From positions 3,472,001 to 3,536,000 of the forward strand of contig NZ_AP024643.1 in the NCBI RefSeq assembly GCF_019977195.1: a DNA stretch of 64,000 nucleotides, written 5' to 3'. The DNA comes from Arthrobacter sp. StoSoilA2 (lineage in GTDB: Bacteria > Actinomycetota > Actinomycetes > Actinomycetales > Micrococcaceae). Position 1 is the stretch's first letter; every line of letters starts with the position of its first letter. Under the pieces are notes generated by a model. That model had not been told where the DNA came from. It saw only the letters and a program-made list of their open reading frames with translations, and did no database searches. The translations under genes were made by a program, and so were the position numbers. Below are positions 10,560 to 19,558 of this stretch, piece after piece.

Positions 10560-11924
10560 TTATACAGCCAGTTCGCTGGGAGCGCTCAGGCGTTCTTTGA
10601 CCACGGCGGCCAGGCTGTTGCAAATCCGCTCGGCCGTTTCCATGTCCGCAGCTTCCACCATGACGCGGACCAGGGCTTCGGTGCCGGACGGGCGGAGCAG
10701 CACACGGCCGGTTTCACCCAGTTCGAGTTCAGCAGCGGCTACTGCTGCAGCCACGCCTTCGTCTGTGGCGGCACGGGCCTTGTCCACGCCCTTGACGTTG
10801 ATCATGAGCTGCGGGAGCTTGGCCATCGCCGTAGCGAGCTCCTTCAAGCTACGGCCCGTGAGGGCCACCTGCGCAGCAAGCTGCAGCCCGGTGAGTACGC
10901 CATCGCCGGTGGTTGCGTAGTCGGAGAAGATCACGTGGCCGGACTGTTCGCCGCCCAGGTTGTAGCCGCCGTCGCGCATTTCCTCCAGCACGTAACGGTC
11001 GCCAACAGCGGTTTCGCGGATGGTGATGCCGGCATTGCGGAGGGCAATCTTGAGACCGAGGTTGCTCATGACCGTGGCAACCAGGATGCTGTCCTTGAGC
11101 TTGCCCGCTTCATTGAGTGCCAGCGCCAGGATCGCCATGATCTGGTCGCCATCTACTTCGTTGCCTTCGTGGTCTACAGCGAGGCAGCGGTCGGCGTCGC
11201 CGTCGTGGGCAATGCCAAGGTTCGCGCCGTGCTTGACCACCGCTTCCTTCAACGGACCCAAGTGGGTGGAGCCTACGCCGTCGTTGATGTTCAGGCCGTC
11301 CGGCTCGGCGCCAATGACGACGACATCCGCGCCGGCGTCCTTGAACACCTGCGGCGAACAACCACTCGCCGCGCCGTGGGCGCAGTCCAGGACAACCTTC
11401 AGGCCCTCGAGGCGCTTGGGGAGGGTGCCGAGCAAGTGGACAATGTAGCGGTCCTCAGCGTCGGAGAAGCGCTGGATGCGTCCGACGTCGCCGCCCACGG
11501 GTCGCTGGGGCTCTTTGCCCAGCTGTGCTTCGATGGCGTCCTCGACGTCGTCGGGCAGCTTCTGGCCGCCGCGGGCGAAGAACTTGATCCCGTTATCAGG
11601 GGCCGGGTTATGGGAGGCGGAGAGCATCACGCCGAAATCGGCGTCGAGGTCTGCCACCAGATAGGCCGCAGCCGGGGTGGGCAGCACCCCGGCGTCATAG
11701 ACGTCGATGCCGGAGCTGGAGAGCCCAGCTTCGACGGCGGCGGCAAGGAACTCGCCACTCGCTCTGGGGTCCCGGGCGACTACGGCGCGAGGCCGCTTGC
11801 CATCGGTTGTGCGGTCATGGCCGAGTACGACGGCGGCGGCCTGGGCCAGCTGCATAGCCAGCTCGGCGGTGAGCAATCCGTTCGCGAGACCGCGCACGCC
11901 ATCTGTTCCAAATAATCTAGACAT
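10560..11924 (-). CDS. glmM: Phosphoglucosamine mutase GlmM
   Basis: GlmM converts glucosamine-6-phosphate to glucosamine-1-phosphate, the step after GlmS in cell-wall precursor synthesis. The ATG at 11924 gives the canonical [12 protein letters not shown] start and 454 residues; the longer frame upstream is unsupported. The phosphorylated serine lies in LSASHNP (Ser104), the metal loop is DGDADRC, and the phosphate-binding loop RPSGTE is near the C-terminus. It follows rpsI after a terminator and so probably has its own promoter in 11925-12050, though none was clear. Confidence 0.96.
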   Translation of the reverse strand: MSRLFGTDGVRGLANGLLTAELAMQLAQAAAVVLGHDRTTDGKRPRAVVARDPRASGEFLAAAVEAGLSSSGIDVYDAGVLPTPAAAYLVADLDADFGVMLSASHNPAPDNGIKFFARGGQKLPDDVEDAIEAQLGKEPQRPVGGDVGRIQRFSDAEDRYIVHLLGTLPKRLEGLKVVLDCAHGAASGCSPQVFKDAGADVVVIGAEPDGLNINDGVGSTHLGPLKEAVVKHGANLGIAHDGDADRCLAVDHEGNEVDGDQIMAILALALNEAGKLKDSILVATVMSNLGLKIALRNAGITIRETAVGDRYVLEEMRDGGYNLGGEQSGHVIFSDYATTGDGVLTGLQLAAQVALTGRSLKELATAMAKLPQLMINVKGVDKARAATDEGVAAAVAAAELELGETGRVLLRPSGTEALVRVMVEAADMETAERICNSLAAVVKERLSAPSELAV

Positions 11925-12051
11925 CGGCTCAAGTTTAGACGACGACGGGACACCACCCGTCCAGCAGCGTGTCGGAAGGTCATGTGCGCAGGTCAAATCC
12001 GGCTCACCGCTTGCATCTTCGAACTGCTTGAAGCGCAACTTCTTAAACGGC

Positions 12052-12087
12052 GAAAGCCCGCCCCGCCGAAACGGCGGAACGGGCCTT
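12052..12087 (-). terminator. Rho-independent terminator after rpsI
   Basis: On the minus strand GCCCGTTCCGCCG and CGGCGGGGCGGGC form a GC-rich stem around a TTT loop, followed by TTTCGCCGTTT. It begins 15 bases after the rpsI stop. Confidence 0.75.
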
Positions 12088-12101
12088 CGAGTAAGCGCAG
12101 A

Positions 12102-12608
12102 TTAACGCTTGGAGTACTGCTGAGCCTTGCGTGCCTTCTTGAGACCAGCCTTCTTACGCTCGATGACGCGGGCGTCACGGCGCAGGTAACCGGCCTTCTT
12201 GAGGGTGGCGCGGTTGTTGTCGACGTCGATCTCGTTCAGCGAGCGGGCAACACCGAGGCGCAGTGCACCGGCTTGGCCGGAGATGCCACCGCCGTGGATG
12301 CGGGCGATGACGTCGTAGGCGCCTTCAAGATCAAGGATCTTGAAGGGCTCGTTGACATCCTGCTGGTGCAGCTTGTTCGGGAAGTAGTTCTCCAGCGTGC
12401 GGCCGTTGATGATCCACTTGCCGGAACCCGGGATGACGCGAACGCGTGCAACGGCTTCCTTGCGGCGGCCAACAGCTGCACCGGCAACGGTCAGTGCCGG
12501 GCGCTCCTTCTTGGGCGCATCTTCAACAGATGTGCTTTCAGAGGTGTAGCTGGTGAGGGTTTCCTCGGCCTCGACGGCTTCGGCGGTCAGTTCTTCGTTC
12601 TGAGCCAC
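12102..12608 (-). CDS. rpsI: 30S ribosomal protein S9
   Basis: S9 sits in the head of the 30S subunit; its C-terminal arm contacts P-site tRNA. The conserved core begins near residue 46 with [11 protein letters not shown] and ends with the canonical basic [12 protein letters not shown]. The 168 residues exceed the usual 130 because of an acidic, Ser/Thr/Glu-rich N-terminal extension of about 40 residues, as seen in other actinobacteria. It is cotranscribed with rplM, 38 bases upstream. Confidence 0.97.
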   Translation of the reverse strand: MAQNEELTAEAVEAEETLTSYTSESTSVEDAPKKERPALTVAGAAVGRRKEAVARVRVIPGSGKWIINGRTLENYFPNKLHQQDVNEPFKILDLEGAYDVIARIHGGGISGQAGALRLGVARSLNEIDVDNNRATLKKAGYLRRDARVIERKKAGLKKARKAQQYSKR

Positions 12609-12646
12609 GGTTCTCCTTGTAATGAAAAGTTATTTGGTGGCCAGGA

Positions 12647-13090
12647 CTACTGGGCGACCTGGGTGATTTCGAAAGTCTTCGGCTGCTGTGCAGCGTGCGG
12701 GTGCTCGGGGCCTGCGTAGACCTTGAGCTTGCCCAGCTGCTGAGCGGCGAGGGAGTTCTTGGGGAGCATGCCCTTGATGGCCTTCTCAACAGCGCGAACC
12801 GGGTTGGATTCCAGCAGCTCGGCGTAGTTGACGGAGGTCAGGCCGCCCGGGTAGCCGGAGTGGCGGTATGCGCGCTTCTGCTCCAGCTTGGCGCCGGTGA
12901 GGGCAACCTTTTCAGCGTTGATGATGATGACGAAGTCGCCCATGTCCATGTGGGACGCAAAGGTCGGCTTGTGCTTTCCGCGCAGCAGTGTTGCGGTCTG
13001 GCTGGCAAGACGACCAAGGACAACGTCGGTGGCGTCAATGACGTGCCACTGGCGGTTGATATCGCCGGGCTTCGGGGTGTACGTACGCAC
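12647..13090 (-). CDS. rplM: 50S ribosomal protein L13
   Basis: L13 is an early-assembly 23S rRNA-binding protein. The 147-residue sequence shows the full family pattern, including [32 protein letters not shown] and the GMLPKN loop. It is the first gene of the rplM-rpsI operon. A leader of about 200 bases lies between the likely promoter at 13300-13329 and the start, long enough for autogenous control, which is known for this operon in other bacteria. Confidence 0.97.
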   Translation of the reverse strand: MRTYTPKPGDINRQWHVIDATDVVLGRLASQTATLLRGKHKPTFASHMDMGDFVIIINAEKVALTGAKLEQKRAYRHSGYPGGLTSVNYAELLESNPVRAVEKAIKGMLPKNSLAAQQLGKLKVYAGPEHPHAAQQPKTFEITQVAQ

Positions 13091-13299
13091 GGTTTTGCCT
13101 CGTTCTTGTTCTGGCGTTCATGTTTTAGGCGACACGCAGTGAGGCGTGTACCTACTATGTATGCGTTACCGGAGCAGAGGTGAGGGCTCTATAGACCAGT
13201 CATCCCAAAATCTCGATATGCCTCTTGAGTTAGCGACCCTGCAACTGGATCCCCGAGAAGGCATGTGTCATCGAGATAGGACACGCACAACGACTATAG

Positions 13300-13329
13300 A
13301 CAATACCTTCAACGGGCCGTCCGGGTCAA
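13300..13329 (-). promoter_or_regulatory. Probable rplM-rpsI promoter
   Basis: On the minus strand TTGACC (13324-13329) and TATTGT (13300-13305) are separated by 18 bases, a good match to a housekeeping sigma-70-type promoter. It lies about 210 bases before the rplM start. It also sits 49 bases before the divergent prepilin peptidase gene. Confidence 0.5.
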
Positions 13330-13377
13330 AATGGGGTATCCGCCCCTCGGGGTCGCATGCGCTTTGAGGGAGAGTAC

Positions 13378-14022
13378 ATGACCAACGGTCCCGTTTTCCT
13401 GATCCTGCTTGCCATCGCCGGCTTGCTGTTGAGCCCGGCCGTCGAGTTTGTGATCGCCCGCGGCCTTCCTCGCCTGGGCGGACTCCCCTCCCCTGCCGTC
13501 CGGATTACGACGGCGGCAGTCACCGCGCTGCTCTTTGCCCTGCTGGGGTGGCGCTTTGGTTTTACCGCGGAATTGCCGGCGTTCCTTTTATTGGCACTTC
13601 TTGGGGTGCAGCTTTCGAGAATTGATTTCACTCTCCATTTGCTGCCAAACCCCCTCGTTTTGTTCCTGCTAGGGGGCGGTTTTGTTCTCCTTGCCACGTC
13701 CGCGGCACTGGATCCCGCCTGGCCCGAGCTGCTCCGAGCACTCGCCGGAGGCCTCATACTCTTCGTTTGCTACCTGATTCTGGGACTTATTTCGCCGAGA
13801 AGCCTCGGAATGGGCGATGTGAAGCTCGCAGCACCGGTCGGACTGTACTTGGGGTACTTGGGTTGGAAGCAAGTACTCTACGGCGGACTACTGGGATTCG
13901 TGGTGGGCGGGGTGCTCACGGTGCTGATGTTGCGCCTGAATCGCAAGGAAAAGACAGTGGAAACGGCACACGGACCCGCCATGGTTATCGCGGCACTGGG
14001 TGTGACTCTCCTACTTCAGTAG
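13378..14022 (+). CDS. tadV: Prepilin peptidase (A24 family, TadV/CpaA type)
   Basis: This membrane aspartyl protease is predicted to cut the leader of the Flp pilin and the pseudopilin TadE. The start was set at the ATG at 13378, preceded by GAGGGAGA, giving 214 residues. Multiple hydrophobic segments surround the two catalytic aspartates: Asp83 in RIDFTLHLLPN and Asp147 in the GMGD motif. There is no N-terminal methylase domain, as expected for TadV/CpaA forms. It opens the pilus locus and is separated from the pilin by a 332-base AT-richer gap. Confidence 0.88.
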   Translation: MTNGPVFLILLAIAGLLLSPAVEFVIARGLPRLGGLPSPAVRITTAAVTALLFALLGWRFGFTAELPAFLLLALLGVQLSRIDFTLHLLPNPLVLFLLGGGFVLLATSAALDPAWPELLRALAGGLILFVCYLILGLISPRSLGMGDVKLAAPVGLYLGYLGWKQVLYGGLLGFVVGGVLTVLMLRLNRKEKTVETAHGPAMVIAALGVTLLLQ

Positions 14023-14354
14023 TCCTGGTTCTCCTGCGTTTCCGAGGGCTCTACATGGGCTCAAAAATATAAGACTGCTGTCGATTCCAAGTAGTCGCTT
14101 GCCCTTTTCGACCTCTCAACTGAGTACTTCGCTGTCCTTCCACGGGTGACCACGTGATACAAGCTGCAGGAATTCGAGTACGACTACGCATTGTTCAGCG
14201 GTACGTCCAGGGTGAATTCTTATCTCATCGAATTCCGAACCGCTAAAGGCAACATGGGGGTAGTTCGGGAATCGAAAGCAAATTCCGATAATTTGCTGGA
14301 CCTATATCCATGATTTACCAAAACCCAAAAAATTCATCTGGGAAGGATTTTCCA
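14023..14354 (+). promoter_or_regulatory. AT-richer intergenic region upstream of the flp pilin gene
   Basis: No gene is seen in these 332 bases. The region is visibly less GC-rich than its neighbours. It holds three GAATTC motifs (14170, 14214, 14230) and an imperfect inverted pair GAATTCCGAAC / GTTCGGGAATC around 14229-14274. A TATATC hexamer at about 14304-14309 could be a pilin -10 box, but no matching -35 was clear. It probably carries the pilin promoter and operator. Confidence 0.4.
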
Positions 14355-14549
14355 ATGTCTGCTCTTATGTTCACCATCACCTCGTACATCGCCGGCGTCA
14401 AGGACCGCTTCACCAAGGAGGAGAAGGGCGCCACGATGGTTGAATACGGCATCATGGTCGCCCTGATCGCAGTGGTGGTCCTGGCAGCTGTAGGCCCCTT
14501 GGGCACTGCTATCCACGACATGTTCGCTGACGTCACAACCAAGATCTAG
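14355..14549 (+). CDS. flp: Flp-family type IVb pilin
   Basis: This is the major structural subunit of the Tad pilus. From the ATG at 14355 (preceded by GGAAGGA) it has 64 residues: a basic leader, the processing motif EKG/ATMVEYG with the usual Glu-Tyr pair after the cleavage site, and one hydrophobic helix (MVALIAVVVLAAVG). Cleavage after the glycine would leave a mature pilin of about 40 residues. It is followed at once by a strong hairpin that would cut down transcription of the rest of the locus and so favour pilin excess. Confidence 0.93.
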   Translation: MSALMFTITSYIAGVKDRFTKEEKGATMVEYGIMVALIAVVVLAAVGPLGTAIHDMFADVTTKI

Positions 14550-14562
14550 CCTCTTCCCCCTT

Positions 14563-14610
14563 GGCCGGCGGCTGTGGAACGAACTTCCGCCACAGCCGCC
14601 GGCCATTTCT
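14563..14610 (+). terminator. Strong hairpin after flp, likely partial terminator
   Basis: GGCCGGCGGCTGTGG (14563-14577) pairs perfectly over 15 bases with CCACAGCCGCCGGCC (14590-14604). It is followed by a U-rich ATTTCTTCTT. It lies 14 bases after the pilin stop and before tadE. Confidence 0.8.
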
Positions 14611-14665
14611 TCTTAACAGCTGTTCCGTACACCCCCTAAAGGGGATCTGGGTCTGGGAGACAGTC

Positions 14666-15073
14666 GTGACAACACGAAAGAAAGAGCGCGGTGCAGTAGC
14701 CGTGGAAATGGCAATTCTCTTGCCGCTCCTACTGTTGATCTTGGTTGGAATTATAGAGTTTGGCCGCGTGCTGAACGTTCAGGTTTCCCTGACCCAGGCG
14801 GCCCGCGAGGGCGCTCGCTACGCGGCAGTGAATTATGACAAAGGCGGCCTCAACGTGTCGGGCGTTGCTCTCGCGGCGGCCCCCTCGTTGAACGGGCTCG
14901 GTGTCACTGTCACCGACAACGCTTCCAGCTGCAAACCCGGATCCAACGTCAAGGTAACAACGAGTGTTTCGTTGACTTCGATATCCGGCTTCCTGGATGC
15001 CGGCTTCTTTGGTTCCCCGGGCCTCTTCCCGATGAACCTCAAAGGTGAGGGAGTGATGAGATGCGGCGGATAG
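14666..15073 (+). CDS. tadE: TadE-like pilus assembly protein (pseudopilin)
   Basis: The GTG at 14666, preceded by GGGAGA, gives 135 residues. The N-terminus has the TadE pattern: a short basic leader, RGAVAVEMAILLPLLLLILVG and an aromatic-charged segment (IIEFGRVLN), then a secreted domain with a paired Cys. TadE proteins are prepilin-peptidase substrates needed for Flp pilus biogenesis. Its 3' end overlaps the next gene by 13 bases. The longer frame upstream runs through the flp terminator and is rejected. Confidence 0.85.
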   Translation: MTTRKKERGAVAVEMAILLPLLLLILVGIIEFGRVLNVQVSLTQAAREGARYAAVNYDKGGLNVSGVALAAAPSLNGLGVTVTDNASSCKPGSNVKVTTSVSLTSISGFLDAGFFGSPGLFPMNLKGEGVMRCGG

Positions 15074-16101
15074 TACGAGCGCTCCAAAGGCGCCTAGCGA
15101 GAGGCGCGGAGGCTGATCAAGGAAGCCGCGGCGCCGCCACCATCATGGTGGCCGGGATCATGGTCGTGCTGCTCGGGTTTGCGGCCCTGGCGGTCGACGT
15201 CGGCGCCTTGTACGCCGAAAAGGCCCAACTGCAGAACGGTGCCGATGCCGCAGCCCTGGCAATTGCAACGGACTGCGCCAACGGCAGCTGTGGAAACAGC
15301 ACAACTACCGGCAACGACTTCGCCAACAAGAATTCCAATGACGGCCAGAGCGGGGCCACGGTCACATTCCCGGGCGCCACGACGGTCAGGGTCGTCACCA
15401 ACGCCAAGGAGGGCGGCGTCAACAGTTTCTCGCTCTACTTCGCCCAGGTCATGGGGTTTGAGTCGACCACTGTAAAAGCGACGGCTGAGGCCAGCTGGGG
15501 TGCGCCGTCCAAGGCAAGCACTTTGCCGTGGACGATCAGCGAGTGCGTCTTCAAGAAGTACTTGTCCCCAACGCAGCTGGCATCTCTGAACTCCACCGGC
15601 AACTTCACCGGAGACCCCATTCCAACGCACGTGCTGCTGCGTTATGACGAAAACGCGCCGGCGTACCCCGGCTGCGCAGCCCAAAATGGCTACGAGCCCG
15701 GTGGTTTTGGCTGGCTGCTGACCACCTCGGGCTGCTCAACAGACATTTCACTCGACGCCACAGTCAAAGGCCAACCAGGCAACCACTTCCCGAATGATGC
15801 CGCGTGCAACACCGTGCTGGCCCACATCATGGACCAACCCGCGCTGGTCCCCCTCTTCAGAACCGCTACTGGCAACGGATCAAATGCCACCTACAAGCTG
15901 ATTGGCTTTGCTGCGTTCCAAGTTACTGGTTACCAATTCAGCGGCACCGGAGGTGTGGTCGATCCAGCTGCCCCGAAATGCAACGGAAACTGCCGCGGCA
16001 TCCAGGGCTTCTTTGACCGTTTCGTCTCACTGGAGGACGGAATGAAGGTCACCGGAGGTATCCCCAACTATGGAGCTTCTGTCGTTTCACTTACCAAATA
16101 G
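15061..16101 (+). CDS. TadG-like pilus assembly protein
   Basis: This 346-residue protein has a short basic N-terminus, one membrane helix (MVAGIMVVLLGFAALAVDVGALY) and the AEKAQLQNGADAAALA stretch that marks Flp pilus TadG-like N-termini (TadE/TadG/RcpB group). The remaining 280 or so residues would be outside. They contain eleven cysteines (for example TDCANGSCG, PKCNGNCRG) and no domain I recognise. It overlaps tadE, so the two are coupled. It could be a minor pilin or a pilus-tip component. Confidence 0.75.
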   Translation: MRRIVRALQRRLARGAEADQGSRGAATIMVAGIMVVLLGFAALAVDVGALYAEKAQLQNGADAAALAIATDCANGSCGNSTTTGNDFANKNSNDGQSGATVTFPGATTVRVVTNAKEGGVNSFSLYFAQVMGFESTTVKATAEASWGAPSKASTLPWTISECVFKKYLSPTQLASLNSTGNFTGDPIPTHVLLRYDENAPAYPGCAAQNGYEPGGFGWLLTTSGCSTDISLDATVKGQPGNHFPNDAACNTVLAHIMDQPALVPLFRTATGNGSNATYKLIGFAAFQVTGYQFSGTGGVVDPAAPKCNGNCRGIQGFFDRFVSLEDGMKVTGGIPNYGASVVSLTK

Positions 16102-16154
16102 CAGCCGGCCCAATGCCGACTACGTCAAGTTAGAAATCCGAAGGGAGTTACACC

Positions 16155-16922
16155 GTGAAAACACGCCTACTGGGAGGCATTGCGGCACTGCTGCTGGCAG
16201 TCATCGGCACCGTCCTGCTAGTCACCTACGTTCAGGGAGCTGACAAGCGCGCGCAACAGGGGCTCGATCCCGTCAGCGTCCTTGTTGCCAAGGAACGCAT
16301 CCCCGCCGGCACCAAGGCCGAGGACCTGGGCTCGAAAGTGAAGACAGAAACCTTGCCTAAGTCCGCTGTCGCGCCAGGAACCATCAGTGCCCTCAACGAT
16401 CAGTCCGGGAAGGTCACCAACGTCGATCTTCAACCCGGTGAGCAATTACTCGGAGTCAAGCTCGTCGCCCCCAACCAACTTGTGCCAGGCACGGTCCCCG
16501 TCCCGGATGGACTCCAGGAGACCACTTTCGTACTGGCCCCGGAGCGGATCCTGGGTGGTCGCATTGAGGCCGGCGACACCGTTACCGTCTTCGCATCCTT
16601 CAAACTGGACGACAACGTCCCCGCCGGAGCCAACCTCCCGCCGGGACTGACCGGCTGGAAGAACTTCACCGAGTTGCTCTACCACGATGTCCTGGTTACT
16701 GCCGTTCAGCAGGCCGCTCCGGACGCAGAAAAGTCTGCGGGCACCGATAAGGGGGTAGCCCTCCCCAACGGTTCTGCCTACGTCACCGTCGCGCTGAGCG
16801 ATGCGAACGCCTCCAAGATGGTCTTCGGCGCCGAATTCGGAACCCTGTGGCTATCCAAACAGACCGACAAGACCGCAAAGAGCGATCCCCCAACAACAAC
16901 CTTTGGAGGGCTGGTCCAATGA
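16155..16922 (+). CDS. cpaB: Flp pilus assembly protein CpaB/RcpC (SAF domain)
   Basis: The GTG at 16155 follows AAGGGAG. The 255-residue protein has an N-terminal signal anchor (LLGGIAALLLAVIGTVLLVTYV) and then a SAF-type domain, VLVAKERIPAGTKAEDL with LQPGEQLLGVKL, as in CpaB/RcpC. In diderms CpaB acts near the secretin; in monoderms, where no secretin exists, it presumably works at the membrane face or in cell-wall passage. Its stop overlaps the next start as ATGA. Confidence 0.85.
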   Translation: MKTRLLGGIAALLLAVIGTVLLVTYVQGADKRAQQGLDPVSVLVAKERIPAGTKAEDLGSKVKTETLPKSAVAPGTISALNDQSGKVTNVDLQPGEQLLGVKLVAPNQLVPGTVPVPDGLQETTFVLAPERILGGRIEAGDTVTVFASFKLDDNVPAGANLPPGLTGWKNFTELLYHDVLVTAVQQAAPDAEKSAGTDKGVALPNGSAYVTVALSDANASKMVFGAEFGTLWLSKQTDKTAKSDPPTTTFGGLVQ

Positions 16923-18118
16923 CTCGCTTCGTAGCCATCACCGCGGTTCGCGACTTTGAGGGTCGGGTACGCCAAGCCATTACGGGTGCACTGCATGGGG
17001 ACCTGCAGACACTTTCACCTGCTGTCCTGCACGGCAGCACGGACGATGTCTTCAAAGAACTGACCGGCGCTCCGCCAGAGGTAATGATCCTAGGGCCTGG
17101 TGTTAATCCTGACGATGCCCTCAAGTTGGCGACTGTCTTTGATCTGCAGTACCCCGAAATTAGTCTGCTTCTTGTTTCCGAGCCAGAAGCCGAAACGGTG
17201 CTCCGAGCCATGCACGCCGGAATTCGGGACGTCATCTCGCCGGAAATCGAAATCAATGAGCTGCGCGTCCTCTTGGAACGGGCTTGCCTTGCCTCAGCTA
17301 GTCGGCGAAGGGGCATGCAGCCTGCAGCAGAAACAGGGCACGAGAGGGGCCGTGTCATCGCCGTGATGTCGCCCAAGGGCGGAGTCGGCAAGACCACGGT
17401 GGCCACCAACCTGGCTGTAGGCCTCGGGGCCGTAGCGCCCATGGGAGTGGTTATCGTGGACCTGGACCTCCAGTTCGGTGATGTGGCCTCCGGCTTGTTG
17501 TTGGAACCTGAGCACTCAATCACCGAGGCAGTCCATGGCTCCGCGGCCCAGGACTCCATGGTGCTCAAGGCCTTCCTGACGGTGCATCCCGCTGGGATCT
17601 ACGCCTTGTGCGCTCCCAGCAGGCCATCGGAATCGGACTACATAACGGCAGACCATGTGTCGCGGCTGATCAACCAACTGGCCGGCGAGTTCAAATACGT
17701 CGTAGTTGACACAGCTCCGGGCTTGGGCGAACACTGCCTTGCGACGCTCGAGTTGGCCACCGACGGGGTTTGGGTGTGCGGCATGGACGTCCCCAGCATT
17801 CGAGGTCTTCGAAAGAGCTTCAGTGTGCTAAAGGAACTTCAACTCTTGCCACAGAACAGGCACACTGTCTTGAATTTCGCGGATAGGAAGAGTGGCATCT
17901 CTGTTCAGGACGTCGAGGCCACTATCGGAGTTCCCGTGGATACGGTCATCCCGCGGTCAAGGAACCTGCCCTTCTCCACGAACAGGGGCATTCCGGTCCT
18001 TCAAGGAACCACCAGGGATTCCGCGACGAAAGGGTTGAGGAAGCTCGTAGAGCGATTTGATCCCAAGCTGGAAGCCCTTCCCCAGAACAAACTTCACCGA
18101 CGGGTGGTTGTGTCATGA
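16919..18118 (+). CDS. tadZ: TadZ/CpaE-like ATPase, pilus localisation protein
   Basis: This 399-residue protein places the Tad machine in the cell. Residues 1-120 resemble a response-regulator receiver fold without a clear phosphorylation site. The C-terminal part is a ParA/MinD-type ATPase with deviant Walker A SPKGGVGKTT (152-160), DLDLQFGD and VVDTAPGLG. The start at 16919 is preceded by GGAGGG and overlaps the cpaB stop. It overlaps tadA as ATGA at the other end. Confidence 0.86.
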   Translation: MTRFVAITAVRDFEGRVRQAITGALHGDLQTLSPAVLHGSTDDVFKELTGAPPEVMILGPGVNPDDALKLATVFDLQYPEISLLLVSEPEAETVLRAMHAGIRDVISPEIEINELRVLLERACLASASRRRGMQPAAETGHERGRVIAVMSPKGGVGKTTVATNLAVGLGAVAPMGVVIVDLDLQFGDVASGLLLEPEHSITEAVHGSAAQDSMVLKAFLTVHPAGIYALCAPSRPSESDYITADHVSRLINQLAGEFKYVVVDTAPGLGEHCLATLELATDGVWVCGMDVPSIRGLRKSFSVLKELQLLPQNRHTVLNFADRKSGISVQDVEATIGVPVDTVIPRSRNLPFSTNRGIPVLQGTTRDSATKGLRKLVERFDPKLEALPQNKLHRRVVVS

Positions 18119-19557
18119 AACTGTCTGAAAGGCTTTCGAAGAACGGACCGCTCTCCTCGGTGGAAGAAGGGCTTGGCCAGACGGGCGGTTTCATTGGGAC
18201 GACCGACGCTCCGGGAGTCGACCCCGGGCAGGCGTCCCTGCTGGGGGGTGCTCCCTCCGTCCCTGCGGTGGATGCCCTCGCAGGGCTGAAGCATCGGGCG
18301 GCCACCTCGCTGTTTGAGCGCATTGGCAACAGGCTCGGGGATAGCTCAACGTCCGAGGAGGAACTTCGGACGTTCGCCGTTGACGAGCTTTCGTCGGTCA
18401 TCGACGACGAGCAGGTCCCGCTTTCGCCCGAAGAACGTCGGCGCCTCATCCGGGAAATAGCCGACGAAGTCATGGGCTTCGGCCCGCTGCAGCGTCTTCT
18501 CGAGGATCCTTCCATTACGGAAGTGATGGTCAATCGCTTCGACCAGATCTACGTTGAGCGTCATGGGCAACTGGCGCTGACTGACCTGCAATTCAGTTCC
18601 GATGATCATCTGCGGAAAGTCATTGAACGGATCGTCTCCAAGGTTGGGCGGCGTATCGATGAGTCGTCACCGCTGGTTGACGCCAGGCTGGAGGATGGTT
18701 CACGCGTCAACGCCATCATTCCGCCGTTGGCTGTCAATGGGCCGTCACTCACCATAAGAAAGTTCAGCCACGTGCCTTTGACAGTTCGAAATCTGATCGA
18801 ATGGGGCTCCATGAGTCCCGAGATGGCAGAGCTGCTAAGTGCCTGTGTCCGCGCCAGGCTGAACGTCATCGTTTCCGGTGGTACAGGTACCGGTAAAACG
18901 ACACTGTTGAACGTTCTCTCGTCGTTCATCCCGGAAGCCGACCGCATCGTGACCATTGAAGATGCTGTTGAACTCCAACTCCAGCAGAGACATGTTGTGC
19001 GGTTGGAGAGCCGGCCACCGAACATCGAGGGCAAGGGCGCTATCACCATCCGTGATTTAGTGAGGAACTCGTTGCGCATGCGACCCGACAGAATCATCGT
19101 CGGCGAAGTCCGTGGCGGTGAGTCCCTGGACATGCTTCAGGCAATGAACACCGGCCACGACGGGTCGCTTTCCACAGTCCACGCGAACTCTCCACGTGAT
19201 GCCATTGCGCGTTTGGAAACCCTGGTCCTCATGGCCGGGATGGATCTTCCCCTTCGGGCCATCCGCGAGCAGGTCTCATCGGCTGTCGATGTCATCGTGC
19301 AGGTCACGCGGCTTCGCGACGGAAGCCGCCGTGTGACGCATGTGACGGAGGTCCAGGGAATGGAGGGCGACGTCGTGACCCTACAGGATGCCTTCCTTTT
19401 CGACTACTCTGCTGGCCTCGACGCGCAGGGGCGATTCTTGGGAAAGGCTCTCCCGACGGGTATTCGTCCCCGTTTCCTGGACCGCTTCGCGGAACTCGGC
19501 ATCACGGTGTCGCCCGCTGTCTTCGGGGTGGCACCCACACCGGTCGGGAGGCGCTGA
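18115..19557 (+). CDS. tadA: Tad secretion ATPase TadA/CpaF
   Basis: This hexameric type II/IV secretion ATPase powers pilin assembly at the inner face of the membrane. In its 480 residues a variable N-terminal region is followed by the CpaF core: Walker A GGTGTGKTT (254-262), the Asp-box region TIEDAVELQ, Walker B MRPDRIIVGEVRGGE and the His box STVHANSPRDA. It is tightly coupled to tadZ upstream and to tadB, whose start lies one base after its stop. Confidence 0.94.
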   Translation: MKLSERLSKNGPLSSVEEGLGQTGGFIGTTDAPGVDPGQASLLGGAPSVPAVDALAGLKHRAATSLFERIGNRLGDSSTSEEELRTFAVDELSSVIDDEQVPLSPEERRRLIREIADEVMGFGPLQRLLEDPSITEVMVNRFDQIYVERHGQLALTDLQFSSDDHLRKVIERIVSKVGRRIDESSPLVDARLEDGSRVNAIIPPLAVNGPSLTIRKFSHVPLTVRNLIEWGSMSPEMAELLSACVRARLNVIVSGGTGTGKTTLLNVLSSFIPEADRIVTIEDAVELQLQQRHVVRLESRPPNIEGKGAITIRDLVRNSLRMRPDRIIVGEVRGGESLDMLQAMNTGHDGSLSTVHANSPRDAIARLETLVLMAGMDLPLRAIREQVSSAVDVIVQVTRLRDGSRRVTHVTEVQGMEGDVVTLQDAFLFDYSAGLDAQGRFLGKALPTGIRPRFLDRFAELGITVSPAVFGVAPTPVGRR

Positions 19558-19558
19558 G

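Noticed and set aside
14561..14665. Upstream extension of TadE through the flp hairpin
   Set aside because: It reads through the terminator stem. The GTG at 14666 has a good ribosome site and gives the proper short leader.
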